Origin: Actinospineispora spinosispora DSM 44797
Lineage (GTDB): Bacteria > Actinomycetota > Actinomycetes > Mycobacteriales > Pseudonocardiaceae
DNA: 64,000 nt
NCBI RefSeq assembly: GCF_000429025.1
Contig: NZ_KE386839.1
Span: 25,718 to 89,717 of the forward strand
Reading direction: 5' to 3'
Part shown: one piece after another, positions 34,739 through 42,634 of the stretch
Numbering within the stretch: the stretch's first letter is position 1
How the letters are laid out: each line of letters opens with the position of its first letter
Position numbers and translations under genes: made by a program
Notes under the pieces: model-generated
Told to the model about the DNA's origin: nothing
Seen by the model: only the letters and a program-made list of their open reading frames with translations
Databases searched by the model: none

Positions 34739-35149
34739 GTGAGTGAGCGGACATTGGTTCTGGTAAAGCCCGACGGTGTTGAGCGTCGGCTGGTCGGCGA
34801 AGTGATCTCCCGGATCGAGGCCAAGGGTCTCGGGCTGGTGGCGCTGCGCCTGCGCACGGTGGATCGGGAGCTGGCGAGCCAGCACTACGCCGAGCACGAC
34901 GGCAAGCCCTTCTTCAACGATCTCCTCGAGTTCATCACCGGGGGACCGCTGGTGGCGGCCGTGGTCGAGGGACCGCGCGCGATCGCGGCCTTCCGCCAGC
35001 TGGCCGGCGGCACGGACCCGGTCGAGAAGGCGACCCCGGGCACGATCCGGGGTGACTTCGGTCTGGAGACGCAGTTCAACCTGGTACACGGCTCCGACTC
35101 GACCGAGTCGGCGGCGCGTGAGATCAAGCTCTGGTTCCCCGACCTGTAA
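34739..35149 (+). CDS. ndk: Nucleoside diphosphate kinase
   Basis: A 136-residue NDK that transfers phosphate from ATP to other NDPs through a histidine. The active-site region is FNLVHGSDSTESA, with the phospho-His in VHGSDS; the start SERTLVLVKPDGVERRLVGEVI is canonical. The GTG at 34739 follows a -10 box; a frame beginning 30 bp earlier is not needed. It converges with the MBL gene at 35156, 6 bp between stops. Confidence 0.96.
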   Translation: MSERTLVLVKPDGVERRLVGEVISRIEAKGLGLVALRLRTVDRELASQHYAEHDGKPFFNDLLEFITGGPLVAAVVEGPRAIAAFRQLAGGTDPVEKATPGTIRGDFGLETQFNLVHGSDSTESAAREIKLWFPDL

Positions 35150-35155
35150 CCGCTC

Positions 35156-36223
35156 CTAGGCCGCCGCGGCGGCCAGCTGGTACGACGTGCCGCTGCTGCT
35201 CTGCACCCAGGAGTCGGGCAGAGCAGCGGCGAGCGCGTGTTGCGCCCGCCAGCCCGTGCAGTGACCGGGCACGATCAGTGCGGGCTTCAGCTCGGTCAGC
35301 GCGGACACCGTCGGCGCGATCGTCGGTTCGAACGCCGGCCCGCCCAGGTGCAGGCCGCCGAGCAGCGCGTGCAACCGGTCCACCCCGGTGAGTCGTTGTG
35401 CGTGCCGCACGATGTTGACCGCACCCGAGTGACCGCATCCGGTGAGCACCACCAGACCGTGACCGCGCACGTGCACCACGAGCGCCTGGTCGTCGATCAC
35501 CAGCGGGTCGTGGTGCCACCCGGAGCCGTCCCACGCCTGGTGCGCGGGCGGCATGCCGTGCTCGAAGTCCGTCGTCCGGTCGATCTCACCGGTGATGAGG
35601 ACGGAGCCGTCGACCAGCAGGGACGGCTGGCGACGTTCGATCACCTCGAAGCCTTCGGCGTTCAGCGCGCGCTTGCTCAGCGTGGGCATGTCGCGGACCT
35701 CGTCGCCCGGCACGGCGAGCCTGCGCTGGGTCCAGACCAGCGGATGCACCACCATCGGCAGCGCACGGGTGCCGCGACGCCCGGTCAGGCCGGCGAGCCC
35801 GCCGGCGTGGTCGTAGTGGCCGTGGCTGAGCACGATGCCGTGCAGGTTCGACAGGTCGACGCCGAGACGCTCGGCGTTGGTGGTCATGCCGTCGGGGGTC
35901 AGCCCCGTGTCGAAGAGCAGCTGGGTCGTCGTGTCGCCTCTGCGTACCGTCACGAGCGCGGCGAATCCGTGCTCGGCGCGCAGGCCCGCCGCGGTCGCCC
36001 CACCCTCGAACTGCGGCGCGGTGACCCGTCCCCGGGACCCCAGCCGAGGGCGGCGGGTGTGCTCGGCGTCGGCCAGCAACGCGTCGAACGTGTTGTCGAT
36101 CAAGGTCGTGATGGTGATCTCGTCGACGGGTTCGAGGTGGATCGGGTCGACGGCATCGCCGGGTGCCGGACGGGGAGCGGCGGCAAGGACCTCGTGAGGA
36201 TCAGCGGTTGACGCGTCACACAT
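35156..36223 (-). CDS. MBL-fold metallo-hydrolase (dihydropteroate-type MBL family)
   Basis: A 355-residue metallo-beta-lactamase-fold protein. The metal motif SHGHYDHAGGL gives H134, H136, D138 and H139; GHSGAVN and VPGHCTGW are further sites. The overall pattern resembles the family annotated around a methanogen pterin-precursor enzyme (7,8-dihydropterin-6-methyl ribofuranosylaminobenzene phosphate synthase), but substrates in actinobacteria are unknown. Divergent from the NTF2-like gene across 151 bp. Confidence 0.8.
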   Translation of the reverse strand: MCDASTADPHEVLAAAPRPAPGDAVDPIHLEPVDEITITTLIDNTFDALLADAEHTRRPRLGSRGRVTAPQFEGGATAAGLRAEHGFAALVTVRRGDTTTQLLFDTGLTPDGMTTNAERLGVDLSNLHGIVLSHGHYDHAGGLAGLTGRRGTRALPMVVHPLVWTQRRLAVPGDEVRDMPTLSKRALNAEGFEVIERRQPSLLVDGSVLITGEIDRTTDFEHGMPPAHQAWDGSGWHHDPLVIDDQALVVHVRGHGLVVLTGCGHSGAVNIVRHAQRLTGVDRLHALLGGLHLGGPAFEPTIAPTVSALTELKPALIVPGHCTGWRAQHALAAALPDSWVQSSSGTSYQLAAAAA

Positions 36224-36374
36224 GCCTCGACCCTAATGCGCTCGTCCGGCCTCGGCGATAGCGATCGGTGATCGCTGAGAGCTCGCTCTGCGTCTTGGTC
36301 CGGCCGGGGCACCCGGCTTGACTCGTCTCCAGGCGGACAGCCCGCCGAACGGGACGACAAGGACGGAACCCCTC

Positions 36375-36779
36375 ATGGCGAGCACCGAACCCCGCGACGT
36401 GGTCAACCGTTACTTCGAGGCGCTGCTCGCCGGCGACCAGGGCACGATCTGGGACTCCTGGGCCGAGGACGGTAGCTGCTGGTACAGCGGTGACCTACCG
36501 ATCTCCGGCACCTGGCACGGCCGCGACGGTGTGATCAACGGCTTCCTTGCGACCGCGTTCGCCCACCTCGACCCGGACCGCGAGGTCGGTTTGAAGATCA
36601 CGAACCTCTTCGCCGAGGGCGAGCAGGTGCTCGTCGAATGGCACTCGTGGGCAACCGGTAGGACCGGCCGGGCCTACGATCAGAAGAACATCGGGGTCTT
36701 CACCGTCCGGGACGGGAAGATCACCGCCATGCGGGAGTACGCCGACACCCGCAACTGGGCGCGAGCCCTGCTCGACTAA
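36375..36779 (+). CDS. NTF2-like/SnoaL-like ketosteroid isomerase-fold protein
   Basis: A 134-residue protein of the NTF2-like fold (RDVVNRYFEALLAGDQGTIWDSWAEDGSCWYSGDLPISGTWHGRDGVINGFL...GKITAMREYADT). Family members isomerise, hydrate or bind small hydrophobic ligands. The ATG at 36375 has AAGGACGG upstream. The stop codon overlaps that of the convergent DUF7065-like gene by 4 bp. Confidence 0.8.
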   Translation: MASTEPRDVVNRYFEALLAGDQGTIWDSWAEDGSCWYSGDLPISGTWHGRDGVINGFLATAFAHLDPDREVGLKITNLFAEGEQVLVEWHSWATGRTGRAYDQKNIGVFTVRDGKITAMREYADTRNWARALLD

Positions 36780-37738
36780 CCCCGGACCAGCGCCCGAGCC
36801 TGGTGCAGCGGGAAGAAGTCGAGCTCCTCGCCGATGACGGTGCCGCCGTTGAAGTCCCATTCGGTCAACGACCACAGCATCAGGACCTCGGCGTAGCCCT
36901 GCCACCACAGCCAGTTGCGCATCGTGCCGATCGCGGAGAGCTCACGCCCGTGCTCGTCGACCCCGGCCAGCTCGACCCGCAGCGGACGCTGGCGGCTGTC
37001 GCGTTCGAGGACCGTCCTGGTCGCCGACGTCAGCCGCCCGTACTTCCCGTCGAGGCGCTGCCACCCGTAGGACAGCGGGTCGGGGACGCCCACGCACGGG
37101 TCCTGGTCGAACGGCAGGTCGCTTGCGGCGTAGACACAGAACCCGCCGCGGCCCTCGGCGGTCACCGCGGACGCGAAGTTGCCGCGCGGGTTCGTGCCGG
37201 GACGCCTCGGCCCCCAGGAGTGGTCGCGCAGATGCGGGGTGTCGATGTCGAGTCGTTCTCCGCCGAGCTGGATGGTGCCCCGGATGTGGCCGGGCTGGGT
37301 GTAGTGGCCCTTGCCCCAGCCTTCCGAGCCGGTGGGGTACTCGTCGGAACCGCCGACCCCGGGGGACTGCGGCGGTGCGGTCGCGCTCCATTCCAGGTCG
37401 ACGGAGCAGCCGTCCGTCGAGTAGCCGAGGGCGAAGCTGTCCAGAGGCTCCCGACACGCCACGGTCAGGCCGTTGTCCAGGGAGAAGTCGAACATGTCGG
37501 CGTCGGGCGGCAGCGCCATCGGCTGCCCCCAGTCGTAGTACCGGCAGTTCCACGGATACTCGCCGGACGGGTCCCAGAGCGCGACGCCGCCGACAGAGAA
37601 GTTCATGTTCGGGCGGTGGTAGAAGTACACCCAGCCGTTGATCAGCTTGTCCGGGACGGTGAAGCCGAACCAGGCGCTCTCGTTCCAGTACGGATCGTCC
37701 GAACCCCGGTGGAAACTGTCGTCCTGCGGTCGAATCAT
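36776..37738 (-). CDS. DUF7064/DUF7065-like protein
   Basis: A 320-residue protein rich in W, Y and G. Features include WNESAWFGFTVPDKLINGWVYFYHRPN near the start, DHSWGPRRPG in the middle and MRNWLWWQGYAEVLML near the end. It resembles the large beta-rich lipocalin/CrtC-like proteins recently named DUF7064/7065, often near steroid or terpenoid catabolism genes; the function is unknown. The family name is from memory and could be wrong. Upstream is an inverted repeat (37763-37780) that may be its operator. Confidence 0.6.
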   Translation of the reverse strand: MIRPQDDSFHRGSDDPYWNESAWFGFTVPDKLINGWVYFYHRPNMNFSVGGVALWDPSGEYPWNCRYYDWGQPMALPPDADMFDFSLDNGLTVACREPLDSFALGYSTDGCSVDLEWSATAPPQSPGVGGSDEYPTGSEGWGKGHYTQPGHIRGTIQLGGERLDIDTPHLRDHSWGPRRPGTNPRGNFASAVTAEGRGGFCVYAASDLPFDQDPCVGVPDPLSYGWQRLDGKYGRLTSATRTVLERDSRQRPLRVELAGVDEHGRELSAIGTMRNWLWWQGYAEVLMLWSLTEWDFNGGTVIGEELDFFPLHQARALVRG

Positions 37739-37762
37739 GGCGCTCCCCCCAGAGCGAAAAGT

Positions 37763-37780
37763 TCATTGCGTGTGCAATGA
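37763..37780. promoter_or_regulatory. Inverted repeat TCATTGC-gtgt-GCAATGA
   Basis: Perfect 7-bp arms with a 4-bp spacer, 25 bp before the DUF7065-like start, flanked by AAAGT/ACTTT-like sequence. Suits a TetR- or GntR-type dimer; no regulator gene is adjacent. Confidence 0.45.
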
Positions 37781-37891
37781 CTTTCTCAACCGTAACGTCG
37801 TCCACATCCGGCTCACTCCGCCAGCCGGGGCGCATTCCTCACCCGGACGTGCAGAGCCAGTCGAGGACCACGGCGGCCGCCTGCGGTACGA

Positions 37892-37959
37892 CCTCGCAGA
37901 CCTTCATGTCGTGTCGCAGATGTTCCAACATCTGCGACACGACACGAGGCTCTGCGAGG
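37892..37959. repeat. 68-bp palindrome (family 3)
   Basis: Arms of 33 nt (CCTCGCAGACCTTCATGTCG...) around a CC centre with 3 mismatches. It lies 24 bp beyond the stop of the P55-like gene. The inner TCGCAGATGT matches TCGCACATGT of the palindrome at 1636-1697. Confidence 0.8.
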
Positions 37960-37982
37960 CGGACCTGGTGGGAATCAACCAG

Positions 37983-39521
37983 CTAGAAGCGGCCGCGGCA
38001 CTCACGGCCGGTGACCCGCCGGGTGCCCAGGAAGGCCGTCACGACGGCGCCGGCCAGGCACAGGACGGCGGTGATCCGGAAAATCTCCTGGTACTCGATG
38101 AGCAGTGCGGCTTGGACGGCGCGGACGTAGGTGGCCATGTCGGCCGCGAACCGCAGCGGGCTCGTCCCGAACGGGAGCGGAGTGTTCAGGTTCGCGGTGA
38201 GCTGGTTGAAGCGGTGCAGACCCCACGCGGACAGCGCCGCGATGCCGATCAACATGCCCGCGGTGCGTGCCACGACCGTGGCCGCCGAGGCGACGCCGTG
38301 CCGATCCGAGGGAACCGCGCGCAGCACGGCGGCGGCCACCGGCGCCACCACCAGCCCGAGGCCGACACCGGTGAGAGCGAGGTCCGTCGTCGCCATCGGA
38401 AGAGTGAGGGAACCGAGCCGGCGCGTCGCGGTGAGCAGACCGGCCGGCCAGCCGGACATCAGCGCGAAACCGCCGCAGGCGACGAGCATGCCGCCCGAGG
38501 CGACCACCGCCTCACCGATCCGGGGTGCCAACAGACCACCCAGCAGCGCACCCACCGGCAGCGCGACCAGGAAACGGACCAGCACCAGTGCGCCGTCGAG
38601 CGCAGGGAGCCTGAGGACGGACTCGGCGAACAACTGCACGTCGACCAGCGTCACCATCAGAGCGGCCCCGACCACGAAACTGGCCAGCAGCCCCGCGAGG
38701 ACCGGTCGGCCGTGCACTCCGCGCGGGTCCAGCAACCGGGTGCTGGATCGCACCTCCCAGCCGATGAACGCCAGCAACGCAACGCCGGCCGCGCCGAGGG
38801 TGCCCGGTCCCCACGCCGGCAGCACCGAACGACCGGGATCCGGGTTGTACAGCCCGACCACACCCAGGGCCAGCGCGAGCGCCAGCAGCGCACCGCCGAC
38901 CAGATCGACCCGGGGGCGCACCGTCGGGTCCGCCCTTCGGCCGGGGATCGCGAAGTGGACCGCGACCAGCGCCACGAGCGCCAACGGCAGATTCACCCAG
39001 AACAGCCCACGCCAGCCGATGGCGGCCGCGAGCAACGCGCCGTAGAGCGGCCCGAGGACGCTGCCCAACTGCTCGGCCGCGCTCACCCCACCCAGCGCGG
39101 CGGCTCGTCGCCGCTCCGCGACCAGGTCGCTGACCAACGCCATCGTCACCGGCAGCAAGGCGCCGCCGCACAAACCCTGCACCGCCCTGCCGAGCACGAC
39201 GACGCTGAGCACCGTGCCGCTCGCGGTGATCGCCGACCCCACCGCGAAACCCACCAGGCACAGCTGGATGACGGTGCGCCTGCCGAACCGGTCGGACAGC
39301 TGCCCGAGAAGCGGCATCGCCGCCACGTAGCCGAGCAGGTAGCCGGTGACCAGCGGGGTGGCCCGCTCCAGATGGTTCAGCGGGATGCCGAGGTCGCGCA
39401 CGACGTCGACCAGCACCGTGACGACGACATAGCCGTCCAGCGCGGCGAGCAAAACGGCCAGCCCACCGACACCGATGGCCAGACCGGGCCTCGGCCGGCC
39501 CGGCGACTCGCGAGTGCTCAT
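37983..39521 (-). CDS. MFS exporter of the P55 (Rv1410c) type
   Basis: A 512-residue major facilitator protein with about 14 helices. The first helix LAVLLAALDGYVVVTVLVDVVRDLGI, the signature GQLSDRFGRRTVIQLCLVGF and the C-terminal extension match the P55 branch of DHA2 drug:H+ exporters. In M. tuberculosis P55 works with the lipoprotein LprG to export triacylglycerides and supports multidrug tolerance. Here it lies 7 bp downstream of the lprG-like gene, so the pair is preserved. The family 3 palindrome follows and may end the transcript. Confidence 0.85.
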   Translation of the reverse strand: MSTRESPGRPRPGLAIGVGGLAVLLAALDGYVVVTVLVDVVRDLGIPLNHLERATPLVTGYLLGYVAAMPLLGQLSDRFGRRTVIQLCLVGFAVGSAITASGTVLSVVVLGRAVQGLCGGALLPVTMALVSDLVAERRRAAALGGVSAAEQLGSVLGPLYGALLAAAIGWRGLFWVNLPLALVALVAVHFAIPGRRADPTVRPRVDLVGGALLALALALGVVGLYNPDPGRSVLPAWGPGTLGAAGVALLAFIGWEVRSSTRLLDPRGVHGRPVLAGLLASFVVGAALMVTLVDVQLFAESVLRLPALDGALVLVRFLVALPVGALLGGLLAPRIGEAVVASGGMLVACGGFALMSGWPAGLLTATRRLGSLTLPMATTDLALTGVGLGLVVAPVAAAVLRAVPSDRHGVASAATVVARTAGMLIGIAALSAWGLHRFNQLTANLNTPLPFGTSPLRFAADMATYVRAVQAALLIEYQEIFRITAVLCLAGAVVTAFLGTRRVTGRECRGRF

Positions 39522-39528
39522 GCGTTGA

Positions 39529-40278
39529 TCAGGCTGGTGGGGTGATCGTGACCGGCGCGTCGAAGTCGGACATCGTGACCGTCACCGGGGCGGTCGGGCC
39601 GCCGGGGGCCGCGGCGCTGCTCGTCGGCGCGGGATCGGAGGGCGCGGTGGGGACGTCCAGCTGGGCTCGTACCAGCCGCGAGGTGGCCTTGTCGATCCAC
39701 ACCTTGCCGGAGCTCGTGCCGCTCAGCCCCGGCAGCACCGAGCTGACCAGCGTCGGATCCAGCGACGCGCGAATCCGGTAGGCCGGCGCCCCGTTGACGT
39801 CCTCCTCGGCCTCGGTGACCGCGTTGTTCGCCGACCTGACCAGCGCAGGCAGCCCACGGTCGGGGCTGAGCAGCGCCGTCGGGTCGTAGATGCTGGCGGC
39901 CAGAGCCAGCGGCAGCTGCTGGTAGTGGCCCGTCGGGCCCTTGAGGAACAGACGGCCGCCGGTGATCACGAACTGGAAGTCGTAGGTGCCCGAGCCCTGG
40001 TCGAGAGTGGCCGTGCCGATCGCGTCCCCGGTCGAGGTCAGCTTGCCGTTCGCCGACCTGATCGGGATCGAGGTCAGCGTCGGGTCGACCTGGATGTCCA
40101 CCGCCGTTGTCTTGATCGCCGACATCGCCGTGGCCGCCTTGTTCAGCAGCTCCGGGGCCGGCGGCAGTGTCGGTCCCGCCGGCGCCGCGCTACTGCACGC
40201 CGTGAGGCCGAGCAGCAGGATGAACGCCGCGACGAACGGGGCAACCAGGGACGATCCTCGTGCCGTACGGGAAAGCAT
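39529..40278 (-). CDS. lprG: LppX/LprAFG-family lipoprotein (LprG-like)
   Basis: A 249-residue lipoprotein. The signal peptide MLSRTARGSSLVAPFVAAFILLL ends in a lipobox LTAC with C28. The mature part (ELLNKAATAMSAIKTTAVDIQV, GTYDFQFVITGGRLFLKGPTG, SGTSSGKVWIDKATSRLVRAQL) is the LppX_LprAFG half-barrel fold that binds acylated lipids. It is paired with the P55-like exporter 7 bp downstream, as in mycobacteria. The ATG at 40278 is chosen because upstream sequence belongs to the repeat element; a longer frame through the element is not credible. Confidence 0.85.
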   Translation of the reverse strand: MLSRTARGSSLVAPFVAAFILLLGLTACSSAAPAGPTLPPAPELLNKAATAMSAIKTTAVDIQVDPTLTSIPIRSANGKLTSTGDAIGTATLDQGSGTYDFQFVITGGRLFLKGPTGHYQQLPLALAASIYDPTALLSPDRGLPALVRSANNAVTEAEEDVNGAPAYRIRASLDPTLVSSVLPGLSGTSSGKVWIDKATSRLVRAQLDVPTAPSDPAPTSSAAAPGGPTAPVTVTMSDFDAPVTITPPA

Positions 40279-40286
40279 GAACAGTA

Positions 40287-40852
40287 GTCTGCCTGTTCCG
40301 CGCGCCATCGTTCCCGGAAGGCCCTCCGGGCCAACCGGGAACGATCCAGGCGGCTCGCCTAACGGCTCGCTGCCTGGGGTTTTTCCTCGCAGGCCCCGCA
40401 ACCCTTCGGGCTGAGGGGCCCACTCGGAAAAATGTCGCCTTCGGCGACGCGCGCGCTTGGTGCCCCGGCTTGGGAGCCGCCACTCATGCACGACCCGCCT
40501 GCGGCGGAACCCCTCCGGGCACCTCTGCGGGGCCACCCGTGAACGCGCGTTCGCCATAAGGAGCCGTGAGTGTTTTGGGTTGCCAGGGCAACCCAAAACA
40601 CTCACGGCATCTTTTCCGGCTGCGGGTGTACAGGTGTCTTGAAAGTTGGCTCCGCGAGTCTCCGAAGGAGTTCCGGCGAAGGCCGGGCAGTGAATGTCCG
40701 CAACCAACCTCGCCGGCTGCCAGGGCGGCTCTCAGGGTGGGCACAAGCGCGCGGTTGGGCGAGTCCTCGAGCCTTTTTTTCTGGGAGTACCCCAGCGAGC
40801 GTTTACGCGAGCCGGGGTGGTCACAGAAAAATATCGCGCGGAAAAGGCAGAC
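40287..40852 (-). mobile_element. 566-bp modular repeat with terminal inverted repeats, copy 2
   Basis: Inverted relative to copy 1. The ends are GTCTGCCTGTTCCGCGCG (40287-40304) and CGCGCGGAAAAGGCAGAC (40835-40852), complementary at 17 of 18 positions. Blocks appear in reverse order on the plus strand: D (40291-40538), C (40563-40608), B (40643-40708, identical to copy 1) and A (about 40742-40845). It fills the divergent gap between the lprG-like gene (8 bp from its start) and the ABC gene (33 bp from its start), so it must contribute promoter sequence to at least lprG. No open frame is shared with copy 1. Confidence 0.8.
40563..40608. repeat. CGTGAGTG palindrome (block C of repeat copy 2)
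   Basis: Perfect 22-nt arms (GCCGTGAGTGTTTTGGGTTG...) around an AG centre. The same motif is in copy 1 with one mismatch. Confidence 0.88.
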
Positions 40853-40873
40853 AAGACTGTCGGTGGGGGCGGT

Positions 40874-40879
40874 TACCTT
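40874..40879 (+). promoter_or_regulatory. Candidate -10 element TACCTT for the ABC exporter operon
   Basis: It ends 6 nt before the GTG at 40886, as expected for a leaderless mRNA. The matching -35 region would fall at the outer edge of the repeat element. Confidence 0.4.
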
Positions 40880-40885
40880 CGTGTT

Positions 40886-41812
40886 GTGTCGGATGCTTTG
40901 GTTCAGGCCCGTGGGCTCAGCAAGACGTTCGGTCGGTTCGAGGCCGTCCGGGGCATCGACCTCGATGTGACCAGGGGAGAGGTGTTCGGCTTCCTGGGGC
41001 CCAACGGGGCGGGTAAGTCGTCCACCATGCGCATGGTCGCGTGTGTCTCACCGCGTAGTGCCGGGACGCTGCAGATTCTCGGGATGGACCCGGATGTCGA
41101 CGGGCCGTCGATCCGAGCTCGGATCGGTGTGGTGCCGCAGCAGGACAATCTGGACGCCGAGCTGACCGTCCGGCAGAACCTCGAGGTGTACGGGCGTTAC
41201 TTCGGGCTGTCGCGGGCGCACGTGCGGGCCAAGGCGCGGGAGCTGTTGGAGTTCGCGCAGCTGACCGACCGGGCGGAGCAGTCGGTCGAGCCGTTGTCCG
41301 GAGGCATGAAACGCCGGCTGACGATCGCCCGCTCCCTGGTGAACGACCCGGAGCTGTTGCTGCTCGACGAGCCGACCACCGGGCTCGATCCGCAGGCGCG
41401 GCACCTGCTGTGGGATCGGCTCTACCGGTTGAAGCAGCGCGGAGTCACCCAGTTGATCACCACGCACTACATGGACGAGGCGGAGCAGCTGTGTGATCGG
41501 TTGGTGGTGATGGACGGCGGGGTCATCTCGGCGGAGGGCTCGCCGTCGGAGCTGATCGCACGGCACTCGACCAGGGAGGTGGTCGAGCTGCGGTTCACCC
41601 CGGACGCCGAGCGTCCGGGTGCCGAGCTGCTCGATCGGGTCGCGGAGCGGTTCGAAGAGCTCCCGGATCGGATCCTGCTGTACGCGGCTGACGGGGAGGC
41701 GGCGTTGAGCGCGGTTCACCGGGCCGGCGTGTCCCCGGTGTCCAGCCTGGTTCGCCGGTCCACTCTGGAGGACGTCTTCCTCCGGCTCACCGGCCGAAGC
41801 CTGGTGGACTAG
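40886..41812 (+). CDS. ABC-2 exporter ATPase (DrrA/NodI-like)
   Basis: A 308-residue ATP-binding subunit. Walker A is GPNGAGKSS, the signature is LSGGMKRRL, and Walker B is LLLLDEPTTGLDPQARH. The C-terminal tail (VVELRFTPDAERPGAELLDRV) is typical of drug, lipid or polysaccharide exporters in the DrrA/NodI group. GTG start. It is followed without a gap by two ABC-2 permeases, forming a complete exporter. It is divergent from lprG across the repeat element. Confidence 0.92.
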   Translation: MSDALVQARGLSKTFGRFEAVRGIDLDVTRGEVFGFLGPNGAGKSSTMRMVACVSPRSAGTLQILGMDPDVDGPSIRARIGVVPQQDNLDAELTVRQNLEVYGRYFGLSRAHVRAKARELLEFAQLTDRAEQSVEPLSGGMKRRLTIARSLVNDPELLLLDEPTTGLDPQARHLLWDRLYRLKQRGVTQLITTHYMDEAEQLCDRLVVMDGGVISAEGSPSELIARHSTREVVELRFTPDAERPGAELLDRVAERFEELPDRILLYAADGEAALSAVHRAGVSPVSSLVRRSTLEDVFLRLTGRSLVD

Positions 41813-42634
41813 ATGACCGGGACACAGCCCGCGACGGGCCGGGTGCTGCCCAGCTGGCGCGCCACACTGATGATCATGGAGCACTTCTGGATCTGGTACC
41901 GCAAGGGCTGGCGGGCCACGGTGGTGTCCAGCGTCGTGCAGCCCCTGCTGTTCCTGCTGGCCTTCGGGGTCGGGTTCGGCACCCTCGTCGACTCGGGTGG
42001 CCGGGCCGGGATGGCCACCGGGGGCGTGCCATACCTGGTGTATCTGGCTCCAGGGCTACTGGCGATGTCGGCCGTGCAGACCGCGGCGTTCGAGTCCACC
42101 TACCCGGTGCTGTCCGGGTTCAAATGGCAGCAGGTGTACTGGGGGATGGCGGCGTCGCCCATCACGCCGGGTCAGGTCGCCGCCGGTCAGCTGTGCTGGA
42201 TCGTCGCCAGGATGTTCACCTCCGGTGCGGCGTACGTGGTGGTCATCGCTCTGCTGGGCGGCGTTCTGGGTTTCGGCATCCTGCTCTCGTTGCTCGCCGC
42301 GACGCTGTGTGGTGCCGCGTTCGCGGCGCTCACCATGGCGTTCGCCGCGTCGTTGGAGACCGACGGCTCCGCGTTCGCCACGTTCTTCCGGTTCGTGCTG
42401 ATCCCGATGACGTTGTTCGCCGGCACGTTCTACCCGATCTCCCAGCTGCCGGTGTGGTTGCGACCTCTGGCCTGGGTCACGCCGTTGTGGCACGGCACCG
42501 AACTGGCGAGAGCGGCGGCGCTGGGCACGCTGCGCTGGGTGCCGGCGCTGGGCCACCTGGCCTACCTGCTGGTGCTGCTCGCGGTCGGCTGTCGGCTCGT
42601 GCGCTGGCGCTTCACCGTGCGGCTGGCCCGATGA
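41813..42634 (+). CDS. ABC-2 type permease, first subunit
   Basis: A 273-residue permease with six hydrophobic helices. The motif YWGMAASPITPGQVAAGQLCW and the C-terminal TLFAGTFYPISQLPVWLRPLAWVTPLWHGTELARA are diagnostic of the ABC-2/NodJ family. The ATG comes directly after the ATPase stop codon; the next permease overlaps by 4 bp (ATGA). Confidence 0.9.
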   Translation: MTGTQPATGRVLPSWRATLMIMEHFWIWYRKGWRATVVSSVVQPLLFLLAFGVGFGTLVDSGGRAGMATGGVPYLVYLAPGLLAMSAVQTAAFESTYPVLSGFKWQQVYWGMAASPITPGQVAAGQLCWIVARMFTSGAAYVVVIALLGGVLGFGILLSLLAATLCGAAFAALTMAFAASLETDGSAFATFFRFVLIPMTLFAGTFYPISQLPVWLRPLAWVTPLWHGTELARAAALGTLRWVPALGHLAYLLVLLAVGCRLVRWRFTVRLAR

